A DNA stretch of 64,000 nucleotides from Chitinophagales bacterium. GTDB lineage: Bacteria; Bacteroidota; Bacteroidia; Chitinophagales; Chitinophagaceae. Numbering within the stretch: position 1 is the first letter of the stretch; each line of letters opens with the position of its first letter. The notes under the pieces were generated by a model, which did not search any database, was not told the origin of the DNA, and saw only the letters and a program-made list of their open reading frames with translations. Position numbers and translations under genes: made by a program. The stretch covers positions 2,108,001-2,172,000 of the forward strand of contig JAFLBJ010000001.1 of the NCBI GenBank assembly GCA_017303415.1. Reading direction: 5' to 3'. Below are positions 26,187 to 35,928 of this stretch, piece after piece.

Positions 26187-26247
26187 CATCCAATTCCTGA
26201 TTCGCGTCCTTCTGACAGAAGCTTGTGACTAACTTGTCAGAAAACCG

Positions 26248-29200
26248 TTATCCATTTGTTAAGACCTCCACTTCCAACTCTGGCCTTTCCATCAGAAATT
26301 CTACAAGATCGTCATTCATTTCAAAGCCATTTCCCATGGATACCAGACTGATCTTCCGCTGGTTTCGGGGTTCATTTAAAACAAATTTGAGTCCGGCCTG
26401 ACCGGGATATGATTTCAGGTTCCTCTGCAAAAATGCCAGCATGTCTTCTGTCAGGTACCTCGGATCCACCGCAATATTCAACTGTTTGGTCAGGTTCTTC
26501 TTTACATTCTCCACCATCGAGATCCCGCTGATCTTAAATTCAAATTCTCCCTGATTATACCGTTGTTTAAAATATCCCGTCACAAAAACCGAGGTCCCCG
26601 GCTGCAGGTAGGCGTTATATTTTACATAATCATCACTCCATAACATGAACTCAGATTTACCTGTATAATCCTCCAACATCAGACTGCCGAACTTGTTGCC
26701 ATTCTTCTTGGAAATCCGGTGTTGTGCATCAACGATTAAGCCGATCAACCGAAAACTGCGGTTGGGTTGTGGATGCTGCGCAATATGCTCCCGTATCTCA
26801 TTGAATTCAGCAAGTGGTATAATGCCATAGTGATTGATCTCAAACCGAAAATGATCAAGCGGATGCCCACTCAAAAACATACCGGTCACATCTTTTTCAT
26901 GATCGAGTTGGGTGGTCAGTGGCCAGGGGGCACAATCGGGGAGCGTAGGAGGTTTTATCTCTATCTCCATCGGCAGGTCACCAAATAAGGTATTGGTTAC
27001 AGCTGCGGTATTTTGTTGAAAATGTTGACCAAAACGGATCACTTTCTCCAGACCGGTAGTTGGGTCTTCCGGACTTGTGTGGAACAACTGCGCACGGTGA
27101 TGTTCCGGGAAACAATCAAAGGAACCTGCATAGGCCAGACTTTCCAGGGTCTTTTTATTGACGCTTCGCTGATTGATCCTTTTGATCAGATCAAACAGGT
27201 TGGCATAAGGGCCATTTTTCCCTCTTTCTTCCATGATGGACTCGATCGCCGCTTCTCCGACTCCTTTCAATCCTCCCAGGCCAAAACGGATCTCGCCTTT
27301 TTTATTTACCGCAAATCCTTTTTGCGATTCATTGATATCCGGTCCAAGTACTTTGATCCCCATTCGCTTACACTCTTCCATAAAGAAGGTGATTTTTTCA
27401 ATACTTCCCGCATGGTTCAATACCGAAGCCATGTATTCCGCCGGGTAATGTGATTTCAGATAGGCTGTCTGGTAGGCAACAAATGCATAACAGGTAGAGT
27501 GTGATTTATTAAAGGCGTATTGGGCAAAGGCTTCCCAGTCGCGCCAGATCTTCTCAAGGGTTGGCTCGGGGAACCCCTTCTTTGAGGCACCGGTCACGAA
27601 CTGGCCTTTCATCTTGTCCAGCACCGATCGTTGTTTCTTACCCATTGCTTTACGCAATACATCCGCATCGCCCTTGCTAAATCCTCCCAGTTTTTGCGCC
27701 AGCAACATCACCTGTTCCTGATATACCGTGATCCCGTAGGTTTCTTCAAGATACTCCGCCATTTCAGGCAGGTCATAAGAAATTGATTCGCGGCCATGTT
27801 TCCGGTCAATATACTTGGGGATATAGGCGATAGGGCCGGGCCGGTAAAGCGCGTTCATCGCAATAAGGTCGCCAAATTTATCAGGCCGCAGATCACGCAA
27901 ATGTTTTTGCATCCCCGGGCTTTCAAACTGGAAAGTGCCAATGGTATCACCCTTTTGGTAAAGCTGAAATGTTTTCTCATCCTCCAGGGGGATTGTATCA
28001 ATATCGATGGTAATTCCATGATTTTCCTTGATCAGTCGTAAGGCATCGCGAATGATGGTGAGGGTCTTCAGACCCAGAAAGTCCATTTTTATGACTCCGG
28101 CATCTTCAATTATACTTCCTTCGATCTGGGTAACCCAGAGATCAGAATCTTTGGCCGTGGCTACGGGAATCAGTTCGGTAAGGTCACGCGGTGCAATGAT
28201 GATACCAGCAGCATGTATACCGGTATTTCGCACCGATCCTTCCAGGATCTCTGCGGCATGGAGCACTTTGCTCTCCATCGAAGAACCCTCATAAATATCC
28301 CGGAGCTTCTTCACATTGGCCAGGTCATCCGGGCCAAGGCCTTCCTTCTCTTCGAGTGATTTTTCCCCATCCTTGGTATTCATGGGGGCATGTAACACCC
28401 GCTTCAGTTCGATTCCTGGTTTTTCCGGGACCAGTTTGGCCAGGGCATTCGAATCCGGAAGCGGAAGGTCCATGACCCGTGCCACATCTTTGATACTCAT
28501 TTTGGCCGCCATGGTACCATAGGTGATGATCTGCGCTACCTGGTTCTGCCCGTATTTTTTTACTACATAATCGATCACTTTCTGCCTGCCTTCATCATCA
28601 AAATCCGTATCGATATCGGGCATTGATTTTCGGTCAGGATTGAGAAAACGCTCAAACAGGAGATTGTACTTGATCGGGTCGATATTCGTAATTCCTACGC
28701 AATACGCCACTACACTTCCTGCCGCGGAACCACGGCCCGGGCCTACAAAAACGCCAATGTCCCGACCGGCCCTGATAAAATCACTCACGATCAAAAAGTA
28801 ACCGGCAAAACCCATGGTACGGATCGTAAATAACTCAAAGTCGATACGCTCCGTGATCTCCGGGGTTATCTCATTATATCGCTGTTTAGCCCCTTCATAG
28901 GTCAGGTGCTTGAGATATTCCCATTGGTTCAGGTTATTGTCCGTGTGAACCTGAAATTCTTTTGGTAAGGGAAAGGCCGGGAGAAGAATGTCTTTTTTAA
29001 GATTAAGCAGGTCTATTTTCTCCACGATCTCATTGGTGTTGTCAATCGCTTCGGGAAGGTCATGAAAGACCTTGATCATCTCTTCCGTCTTTTTGAAAAA
29101 GAATTGATCATTTGGAAAGGCAAAGCGTTTGTCTTTGACCAGGATATCATCATCGGAGAATTCCCGAAGGGCGGGGGTGGCTACTTTTTCTCCGGTATTG

Positions 29201-29892
29201 ATACAAAGAAGAATATCGTGCGCTTCAAAATCCGATTGCTCCACGTAGTGGGAATCATTGCTGGCAATGACCTTTACATCATATTTCCGGGCAAACTTGA
29301 TAAGGATATTATTCACCCTGTCCTGCTCCACCATACCATGCCGCTGCAGTTCCACATAATAATCCTCCCCAAAAATATCCAGCCACCATTTGAACTCCTT
29401 CTCTGCTTCTGCTTCTCCTTTTTTTAAGATCGCCTGTGGTACAAGGGCACCAAGGCAACAGGTAGTGGCGATCAACCCTTCATGGTATTTTTCGATCAGC
29501 GTCTTATCGATCCGTGGATATTTGCTATACAGGCCTTCGATAAAACCCATTGAAGTCAGCTTGACCAGATTTTTATAACCAACCTCATTTTTAGCCAGTA
29601 AAATCTGGTGATGACGGGGATCCTTTTCCTCTTTGGAAAATGTTTTTCGTAAACGGTCCTGTGTGATATAAAATTCACACCCTACAATCGGTTTTACCTT
29701 TGGTCGGCCCTGATCATCCTTATGTTTGTAGGCTTCACTGACAAACTCAAACACGCCAAACATATTTCCATGGTCACTGATCGCGAGCGCGGGCATCTGG
29801 TCATCTACCGCTTTTTTGAACAGCTTTGGAATTGACGCAGCCCCATCCAGCAGCGAAAATTGGGTATGGACATGGAGGTGTGAAAACTTCAT
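26248..29892 (-). CDS. dnaE: DNA polymerase III subunit alpha
   Basis: This is the replicative polymerase subunit, with 1214 residues, the normal DnaE1 length. The N-terminal PHP domain begins FSHLHVHTQFSLLDGAAS. The polymerase core has GPGRGSAAGSVVAYCVGI and the catalytic aspartates in PDIDTDFDDEGR near residue 425. YQEQVMLLAQKLGGFS and AFNKSHSTCYAFVAYQTAYL are further DnaE blocks. A helix-hairpin-helix region (GLGGLKGVGEAAIESI) and an OB-fold (RLIGLIVDAQHRISKKNG) follow. No proofreading exonuclease insert is present, so proofreading would be supplied in trans. The upstream region has only a weak promoter-like TAAATTGC on the minus strand. Confidence 0.97.
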   Translation of the reverse strand: MKFSHLHVHTQFSLLDGAASIPKLFKKAVDDQMPALAISDHGNMFGVFEFVSEAYKHKDDQGRPKVKPIVGCEFYITQDRLRKTFSKEEKDPRHHQILLAKNEVGYKNLVKLTSMGFIEGLYSKYPRIDKTLIEKYHEGLIATTCCLGALVPQAILKKGEAEAEKEFKWWLDIFGEDYYVELQRHGMVEQDRVNNILIKFARKYDVKVIASNDSHYVEQSDFEAHDILLCINTGEKVATPALREFSDDDILVKDKRFAFPNDQFFFKKTEEMIKVFHDLPEAIDNTNEIVEKIDLLNLKKDILLPAFPLPKEFQVHTDNNLNQWEYLKHLTYEGAKQRYNEITPEITERIDFELFTIRTMGFAGYFLIVSDFIRAGRDIGVFVGPGRGSAAGSVVAYCVGITNIDPIKYNLLFERFLNPDRKSMPDIDTDFDDEGRQKVIDYVVKKYGQNQVAQIITYGTMAAKMSIKDVARVMDLPLPDSNALAKLVPEKPGIELKRVLHAPMNTKDGEKSLEEKEGLGPDDLANVKKLRDIYEGSSMESKVLHAAEILEGSVRNTGIHAAGIIIAPRDLTELIPVATAKDSDLWVTQIEGSIIEDAGVIKMDFLGLKTLTIIRDALRLIKENHGITIDIDTIPLEDEKTFQLYQKGDTIGTFQFESPGMQKHLRDLRPDKFGDLIAMNALYRPGPIAYIPKYIDRKHGRESISYDLPEMAEYLEETYGITVYQEQVMLLAQKLGGFSKGDADVLRKAMGKKQRSVLDKMKGQFVTGASKKGFPEPTLEKIWRDWEAFAQYAFNKSHSTCYAFVAYQTAYLKSHYPAEYMASVLNHAGSIEKITFFMEECKRMGIKVLGPDINESQKGFAVNKKGEIRFGLGGLKGVGEAAIESIMEERGKNGPYANLFDLIKRINQRSVNKKTLESLAYAGSFDCFPEHHRAQLFHTSPEDPTTGLEKVIRFGQHFQQNTAAVTNTLFGDLPMEIEIKPPTLPDCAPWPLTTQLDHEKDVTGMFLSGHPLDHFRFEINHYGIIPLAEFNEIREHIAQHPQPNRSFRLIGLIVDAQHRISKKNGNKFGSLMLEDYTGKSEFMLWSDDYVKYNAYLQPGTSVFVTGYFKQRYNQGEFEFKISGISMVENVKKNLTKQLNIAVDPRYLTEDMLAFLQRNLKSYPGQAGLKFVLNEPRNQRKISLVSMGNGFEMNDDLVEFLMERPELEVEVLTNG

Positions 29893-30048
29893 AATGGGTT
29901 GAAAAAAAGTTGATAGGAGACCTGCAATTTAGGTTTATGGCACAATTTTTTCCTGATTAATGCACCTAATATTTTCCACATTGAAGGATTTGTGCCTAAT
30001 TTTACCCAATTCCGTCTGTGCCCATGATAACCTGTAAAATTCAAGAAC

Positions 30049-30765
30049 ATGAAGTATACGGTCATTGCCATGGTGACACTGCTCTTGCTGAGTAGCTGTA
30101 CGGCCCTCAAACAAGCTGGATTGGCTGGAAATAAGCCAACACCCCAACAAGCTCCGGTAGCAGCTTCCAACGAACTCAGGTTCCTCACAATCGATGTGCC
30201 CGTGGAGAAGGCCAATACACCCAACCACGATCCAGCTATCGCTAACCCAAAAGAAGATCGGGGCAGAACAACGCCCACTTATTCCTATTCATCTGGTACA
30301 CCATCCGTGGAACTGGCAAGCCCCCTCCAGATCAAATATGCCCTCTTATTGAATACAGAAGTTGAAGAAGTAAGAAATACGCGCCTCTTTCAATTCATTG
30401 ATGAATGGTATGGTACCCGCTATTGCATGGGAGGCACCACAAAAAACTGTATCGATTGCTCCGCTTTTGTACAAACTTTCTTTTTGTCTCTTTACAGTGT
30501 CCCCGTGCCCCGCACCGCACGTGATCAGTATAAGGCCACCACGCGAATCTCCACAACTGAGCTGCGTCAAGGAGACCTTTTATTTTTCAATACAGTAGGT
30601 GGGATATCGCATGTAGGTATTTATCTGCAGAACAATAAGTTTGTTCATGCCTCAACCTCAGGAGGCGTCACCATCAGTGATATGTTTGAAGATTATTGGA
30701 CAAGAAAACTGGTCGGTGCAGGTCGTGTTGAAAGGATCAACGCCACCGTATCAAATATTCCTTAA
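30049..30765 (+). CDS. NlpC/P60 family lipoprotein (peptidoglycan hydrolase)
   Basis: The protein has 238 residues. A lipobox, LLLSSC, gives lipid-modified Cys17. A Pro/Asn/Thr-rich linker follows to about residue 95, and the NlpC/P60 domain covers residues 110-235. The catalytic triad is Cys137 in CIDCSAFVQ, His188 in ISHVGIYL, and probably His200 in FVHAST. Such enzymes cut peptide stems of peptidoglycan in the periplasm. It is divergent from dnaE (156 bases apart) and convergent with the flippase gene (10 bases apart). Confidence 0.92.
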   Translation: MKYTVIAMVTLLLLSSCTALKQAGLAGNKPTPQQAPVAASNELRFLTIDVPVEKANTPNHDPAIANPKEDRGRTTPTYSYSSGTPSVELASPLQIKYALLLNTEVEEVRNTRLFQFIDEWYGTRYCMGGTTKNCIDCSAFVQTFFLSLYSVPVPRTARDQYKATTRISTTELRQGDLLFFNTVGGISHVGIYLQNNKFVHASTSGGVTISDMFEDYWTRKLVGAGRVERINATVSNIP

Positions 30766-30775
30766 ATCTTTCGAT

Positions 30776-32284
30776 TTATTCCTTTTTCTTCCAACCCAAT
30801 CTTTTCAGAACAGTCCCCATGACCGGTTCCCAATCGGGTGTGAGTTTGAGTATATGTATGGCCGGCAGGTACAGCGCAAGAAATAAGCTGGTGCGCAAAA
30901 TGATCCACCCAACTCCTCTCTCATTATTCATTAAATAGTAGACAATAAGGAATACAACAGCGGCTGTGACCAGGGTGTAAATGGTTTTGGGTGTAAAAGG
31001 CTGCATGCCAAATTTTCGGTATAGAAAAAGGAAACGAATGAAGTTGTAGATCGAGAAGGCGATCAGGTTGGCTATCGCTGGTCCGATTACGCCCATTGTT
31101 TGTGTCAATTTCACAGATAAAGGGAGATTGAGCGCCAATAATAAGATACCGGTAATGAATTCAAACCGCCAATAGGTGGACGTCCCAATGATCTGCGAAT
31201 TGATCCCGGTACCCATATCCATTACCCGCATCAGGCCAATAAAAATAAAAACGGGGAAGGCCTCTTTGAAACCATTTTGAATATGAAATGTTTCGATGCC
31301 ATCCATAAAGTTTAACCATAAAAGGCAAAACATGGCGGAGGCAAAGATCAACTGATTGATGCTGGAGCGCTGATAGATACGCTGGATCTTGGCGTGGTCT
31401 TTTATTTTCCAGGCCTCAGCCAACGGACCCACGGATGCAGAAATTATTGCACGTTGAGGGGCCTGGATCAGACTGCAGAGGTATTGGCCCAAGGTATAAA
31501 TACCTGCGGCAGCCAGACCATTGGGAAGGATGGCCGCGATGACGATGGTATCAAATACACTGGCTACATTATATACCAGACCTCCGGTCCAGAAAAACCC
31601 AGCCATGGCGATGATTTTTCTTTTGAACTTGACCGTGACCCGACTGAAGGAGAAAGTGAACCGAAATTCTTTTTTAACCAAAAGAAATACAACAAGGATG
31701 AAGGCAATGATCAGAAAAGTAAATGCATACAGATGGACAAACTGATCAAATTCTTTGAGGATTCCCAGGGCCGTAAGCGCAAATAAGGCTGTAATAAATA
31801 AACGGAACAATAATTCACGTAGGAAATTGGTCATCACCGAATGGTGGGTCGCCCAGCCATAGGCCTCTAAAACCGAAAAAAGGGTCATTCCAAAACCAAA
31901 GGGGAAAAGCCAGTAATAATAGGTGATCACCTGGGGGGAATTGGCATAGGCCTGGTTGATCACACCTTTGAATAACAAGCCGCCTGCCAAAACCAGTAAG
32001 AACCCGATCATGCTTACTGAAAGCGAAAGTGTAAGCTGCTCATCCCGGTTGCGTGGTACATGTGATCGGTAATAAGGCCTGAATTTGTAGATATAGGCAG
32101 GCATACCAAAACTTGCTACGGAGAACATGATCTGCCCAATGGCCATAAAAGCACCGGTGAGCCCATATTGTTCTTTTGTAAAGCCACCTTCACGGGTAAA
32201 AAGGTAGGTGTTAAGGATACCCAGGGCAAAACCCGAATAAACGATGATGGAGGATATGATGCTTTGCCGGCGTATCTCGCTCAT
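30776..32284 (-). CDS. Polysaccharide flippase (Wzx/MATE-like)
   Basis: The protein has 502 residues from the ATG at 32284. An in-frame start 36 bases upstream gives an unlikely extension. About 12-14 transmembrane segments run the whole length, starting IISSIIVYSGFALGILNTYLF, the typical opening of polysaccharide biosynthesis exporters. These proteins move undecaprenyl-linked glycans across the inner membrane. It is downstream of an M1 peptidase gene on the same strand by 49 bases and is not next to glycosyltransferase genes. A second flippase is encoded at 57779-59050. Confidence 0.87.
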   Translation of the reverse strand: MSEIRRQSIISSIIVYSGFALGILNTYLFTREGGFTKEQYGLTGAFMAIGQIMFSVASFGMPAYIYKFRPYYRSHVPRNRDEQLTLSLSVSMIGFLLVLAGGLLFKGVINQAYANSPQVITYYYWLFPFGFGMTLFSVLEAYGWATHHSVMTNFLRELLFRLFITALFALTALGILKEFDQFVHLYAFTFLIIAFILVVFLLVKKEFRFTFSFSRVTVKFKRKIIAMAGFFWTGGLVYNVASVFDTIVIAAILPNGLAAAGIYTLGQYLCSLIQAPQRAIISASVGPLAEAWKIKDHAKIQRIYQRSSINQLIFASAMFCLLWLNFMDGIETFHIQNGFKEAFPVFIFIGLMRVMDMGTGINSQIIGTSTYWRFEFITGILLLALNLPLSVKLTQTMGVIGPAIANLIAFSIYNFIRFLFLYRKFGMQPFTPKTIYTLVTAAVVFLIVYYLMNNERGVGWIILRTSLFLALYLPAIHILKLTPDWEPVMGTVLKRLGWKKKE

Positions 32285-32333
32285 GCGGTAAAGATAAAGA
32301 ACGGGATGAACACCCGCCATTCAACGCATAAAA

Positions 32334-33983
32334 TCAGCTGGCTTTTGTTTTTATATAAAAATTGGGATCAACCGTAAACCCGCCTTCAGGCAAAGTGGTC
32401 TCCTGCCATTGTTGGGTCGGTCTTACCCAAAGCCCGACGCCCTGCAATTTGACGGGGAGGTTGAAGCCTTCCACACAATCGGTCCACCTATAGGAAACCC
32501 TGTTTCCGTCGATCTTATATTCCAATACCGGTATCTGCGTGGTACTCAGGTATTGGAAAAAAACCTTGGACAGGTCCATTCCTATCTTTTCTGAGATGTA
32601 GTTTTCTACCTGTGTGCTTGTTACGGTTTGGTGGTAAAATGTTTTATTCAGCCCGCGAAGGATCTGTCTGAATTTTTCATCATCATTCACCAACTGGCGC
32701 AGGGTGTGTACCAGGTTACCGCCTTTATAATACATATCGCCGCTGCCTTCCTGATTGACACCATATGGACCTTTGATTGGGATATCATTCTGAATCAGCG
32801 CGCGGGTGCCCAGGCAATAGGCATTCCCTGCTTCCTTGCCAAAGTTGAAATCGGTAAATAAGGTTTCGGAATAATTGGTAAATCCTTCGTGTACCCACAT
32901 ATCCGCCAGGTCTTTGGTTGTGATATTATTGCCAAACCACTCATGACCGGACTCATGCACAATGATAAAATCCCATTTCAAACCCCAACCAGTTTTGGAA
33001 AGATCATTTCCCCGGTATCCATTTTTAAAATCATTTCCATACGCGATCGCACTCTGGTGTTCCATACCAAGGTGCGGGGCTTCGATCAATTTAAAACCAT
33101 CTTCATAAAAAGGGTAGGGGCCAAACCAGAACTCAAACGCCTTAAGCATGGGTTTAACATCGCGTCCAAATTGTTCCCTTGCTTTTTCCAGGTCATAATC
33201 CAGCACCCAGTAATTGCAATCTAATGCGCCTTTTTCCCCGTCAAATTTTTCTGACCAATTTACATAATGTCCGATGTAGGGAATGATGTTATAATTATTG
33301 ATGGGGTTCTTTACTTCCCAGGTGAATAATTTCTTTCCATTTCCCATGTTCTTTTCATCTTTCTTTCTCCCATTTGCCACGGCAACAAGGGTATCCGGAA
33401 CCAGCATTTGAAGGACAGCCCCGTTATCGGGTTCATCACTTTGATGATCCTTGCATGGGTACCATACACTGGCTCCCAAACCCTGACAGGCAACGGTCAT
33501 CCAGGGACGGCCTTTTTTGTCCTTGGCCCAAACCCATCCGCCATCCCAGGGTGGACGACGGGCCGATACGGGCTTACCACTATAATAGACACGTAAGGTT
33601 AAGTTCTTTGCAGAGGCCTTTAGGGAAGGTGTTGGAAGTTCCAGAAACCACGCATTTCCGTCCTGTCTGACTCCCTTGATCTTTTTCCCTTCACAAAAGG
33701 CACTATCCAGGTGTAAGGGCTGTTGCAGATCGATCTGCATGGACTGATTCCTGACGGTTTTAGTGACGGCAAACTGAATATCCGTCCAACCGGAAGTGGT
33801 CTTGGAATCGTAATCCGGAATTACATAAATACTGTATTGTTTCACATCCCACCAATCACGACCAGGTCCAATACTCCCCCGCAGGGTATCCTGATGGCTA
33901 AATTTTTTGGAACCATTCAGCGGTTGGGCAAAGGAGGAATAACAGATGACCAACCCACCAAGAAGTAAAATGATTCGGCGCAT
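32334..33983 (-). CDS. M1 family metallopeptidase (aminopeptidase N-like)
   Basis: The protein has 549 residues from the ATG at 33983, which starts a signal peptide (ending SSFAQ, residue 20). The zinc site is HESGHEWFGN (His343 and His347) with the third ligand Glu366 in WVHEGFTNYSE. The substrate-binding loop reads GMEHQ (306-310) where aminopeptidase N has GAMEN, so exopeptidase specificity may differ. A beta-saddle domain precedes the catalytic domain, but the large C-terminal helical domain of aminopeptidase N is short or absent. It is expected to act in the periplasm on peptides. It may be co-transcribed with the flippase downstream. Confidence 0.92.
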   Translation of the reverse strand: MRRIILLLGGLVICYSSFAQPLNGSKKFSHQDTLRGSIGPGRDWWDVKQYSIYVIPDYDSKTTSGWTDIQFAVTKTVRNQSMQIDLQQPLHLDSAFCEGKKIKGVRQDGNAWFLELPTPSLKASAKNLTLRVYYSGKPVSARRPPWDGGWVWAKDKKGRPWMTVACQGLGASVWYPCKDHQSDEPDNGAVLQMLVPDTLVAVANGRKKDEKNMGNGKKLFTWEVKNPINNYNIIPYIGHYVNWSEKFDGEKGALDCNYWVLDYDLEKAREQFGRDVKPMLKAFEFWFGPYPFYEDGFKLIEAPHLGMEHQSAIAYGNDFKNGYRGNDLSKTGWGLKWDFIIVHESGHEWFGNNITTKDLADMWVHEGFTNYSETLFTDFNFGKEAGNAYCLGTRALIQNDIPIKGPYGVNQEGSGDMYYKGGNLVHTLRQLVNDDEKFRQILRGLNKTFYHQTVTSTQVENYISEKIGMDLSKVFFQYLSTTQIPVLEYKIDGNRVSYRWTDCVEGFNLPVKLQGVGLWVRPTQQWQETTLPEGGFTVDPNFYIKTKAS

Positions 33984-34082
33984 GGATGAAGAATATTGAA
34001 GTGAAGAATTATTATTGTCTTTTAGTAGACACGATTTGATAATTTGCATAATTGAAGCACTAATTTAAACCTTCCGGTAACA

Positions 34083-35714
34083 ATGAAGGCCCCGTTTGTC
34101 AAATATTCTTTCAGGTTATGGTGGATCATGGTCATCCTCCTGGTCGGGTGTCGCGACCGCCAGGGGCATGGGTTGAAGATATTTCACTACAATGAAGCCA
34201 CGGGTATTGCCTCCCTTGACCCGGCCTTTGCCAAGAACCAATCCGTAATGTGGGCCGTGCATCAACTCTACAACCAATTGGTGGAAGTGGATGCCGAATT
34301 ACAGATTAAACCTTCGTTGGCGTCGTCCTGGACCATTGACCTCACCGGTACGGTTTATCAGTTTACCCTTCGTCAGGATGTTTATTTTCATAACAATGGT
34401 TGCTTTCCCAATGGAAAGGGACGAAAAATGGTGGCCCGGGATGTGGAGTATAGTTTTCGTCGATTGATGGATCCTCTTGTCGCAAGTCCCGGCACCTGGA
34501 TCTTTAACGGGAAGGTAGATAGCATTCAACCTTTCCAGGCGATCAATGATTCCGTTTTTCAACTTCGATTGCTAAAGCCATATAGCCCTATCCTTGGCAT
34601 CCTGTCCATGCAGTATTGTTCGATTGTTCCTAGAGAGGCTGTTGAAAAATATGGACCGGATTTTCGCCGTCAACCGGTCGGGACTGGCCCATTTCGTTTT
34701 GTGGCCTGGGAAGAAGGGTTGTCACTTTTGCTTCATCGCCATGACCGTTTTTTTGAAACTGATAGTACAGGTCGTCGCCTGCCTTTGCTGGATGGGGTAA
34801 AGGTGAGTTTTTATGATAGCAAAGCCACAGAGTTCCTGCTTTTCCGGCAAGGGAAATTGGATTTCATCAATGATATCGAGGCTTCCTTTCGCGATGAGGT
34901 GCTGACCAAGAGAGGCACATTAAGACCTGCCTGGGAAGGAAAGATCCGAATGCAAAAGCATGCCTATCTCAATACCGAGTACCTGGGGATATTGGTAGAT
35001 ACACTCAATCCGGTAATGAAAGGATCATCTTTACGCCTAAGGAAAGTTCGACAAGCGATCAATTATGGGTTTGACCGGGCAAAAATGGTTCTGTACCTGC
35101 GCAACTCTATAGGTACACCAGCCACCTCGGGTTTTGTGCCCGCCGGCATGCCTTCTTTTGATTCCACCCGGGTAAAAGGATATACCTATGATCCCCGTTT
35201 GGCGAGTCAGCTTTTGAGGGAAGCCGGTTTCCCGGGTGGTAAGGGAATTCCACCAATAAAACTACTCACGATTCCGATCTATTCCGATCTGGCGTCCTTC
35301 ATTGCCGGGCAACTGGCAGAAATCGGAATACCGGTGCAGGTAGAGGTTATTCCCAAAGCCTTGTTACTGGAAATGACCGCTACCTCACGCGCTCCATTTT
35401 TCAGGGCCAGCTGGATCGCCGATTACCCCGACGCAGAGAACTACCTGTCTGTTTTTTATTCTAAGAACCCCGCCCCCCCTAATTATACCCGGTTTAATGA
35501 TCCGGCATTTGATCGAATAATGGATCAGGCCATGCGTGAAACAAATGATTCGCTACGAAACCGGCTATATCAGGCGGCCGACCAACGGATCATGGAAATG
35601 GCGCCTGTTGTTCCCTTTTGGTACGACCAGGTGATCCACCTTGTTCAGCCTGGCATAAAGGGTTTTGAAGCCAATTCCCTGAATCTATTAGAACTCAGAA
35701 AAGCGAGTAAATAA
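34083..35714 (+). CDS. Solute-binding protein family 5 lipoprotein (peptide ABC transporter type)
   Basis: The protein has 543 residues. Lipobox ILLVGC gives lipid-modified Cys23. The SBP_bac_5 fold is shown by SLDPAFAKNQSVMWAVHQLYN, then TVYQFTLRQDVYFHN and VARDVEYSFRRLMDP. GTGPFRFVAWEEG and the C-terminal MAPVVPFWYDQVIHLV are also typical. It should bind oligopeptides or a similar solute, but no permease or ATPase gene is adjacent, so partners must be elsewhere. It is divergent from the M1 peptidase gene, so peptide trimming and uptake could be linked, by inference. A heptamer repeat array starts at its stop codon. Confidence 0.9.
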   Translation: MKAPFVKYSFRLWWIMVILLVGCRDRQGHGLKIFHYNEATGIASLDPAFAKNQSVMWAVHQLYNQLVEVDAELQIKPSLASSWTIDLTGTVYQFTLRQDVYFHNNGCFPNGKGRKMVARDVEYSFRRLMDPLVASPGTWIFNGKVDSIQPFQAINDSVFQLRLLKPYSPILGILSMQYCSIVPREAVEKYGPDFRRQPVGTGPFRFVAWEEGLSLLLHRHDRFFETDSTGRRLPLLDGVKVSFYDSKATEFLLFRQGKLDFINDIEASFRDEVLTKRGTLRPAWEGKIRMQKHAYLNTEYLGILVDTLNPVMKGSSLRLRKVRQAINYGFDRAKMVLYLRNSIGTPATSGFVPAGMPSFDSTRVKGYTYDPRLASQLLREAGFPGGKGIPPIKLLTIPIYSDLASFIAGQLAEIGIPVQVEVIPKALLLEMTATSRAPFFRASWIADYPDAENYLSVFYSKNPAPPNYTRFNDPAFDRIMDQAMRETNDSLRNRLYQAADQRIMEMAPVVPFWYDQVIHLVQPGIKGFEANSLNLLELRKASK

Positions 35715-35765
35715 TTAATAATCAATAATTAGTAATCAATATGGTATTTCCTTAGTAGAAATACC
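35710..35765. repeat. Heptamer array followed by a hairpin
   Basis: Four 7-base units (AATAATT, AATAATC, AATAATT, AGTAATC) at 35710-35737 overlap the stop codon of the solute-binding protein gene. They are followed by an 8-bp hairpin GGTATTTC/GAAATACC with a 7-base loop at 35743-35765. There is no T run after it, so termination is uncertain. Confidence 0.6.
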
Positions 35766-35876
35766 TTGTACCACAAAAGGGTAGTTTTTATTTTTACACC
35801 ATCTTCCAATATCCTCTCTTTAGCCAAATATCCAACCATCCTTTGTAAGCCAGTCCAAACGAGTATCCTGTTAAGA

Positions 35877-35928
35877 ACCATTCGTACAAATTGATAACCT
35901 AAAAGATGTACTCATGAAAACGAATGGT
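35877..35928 (+). promoter_or_regulatory. Inverted repeat enclosing the start codon of the small-protein gene
   Basis: ACCATTCGT at 35877-35885 and ACGAATGGT at 35920-35928 are perfect complements. The 34-base loop contains the ATG at 35914. In mRNA this could fold so as to affect translation. The function is untested. Confidence 0.35.
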
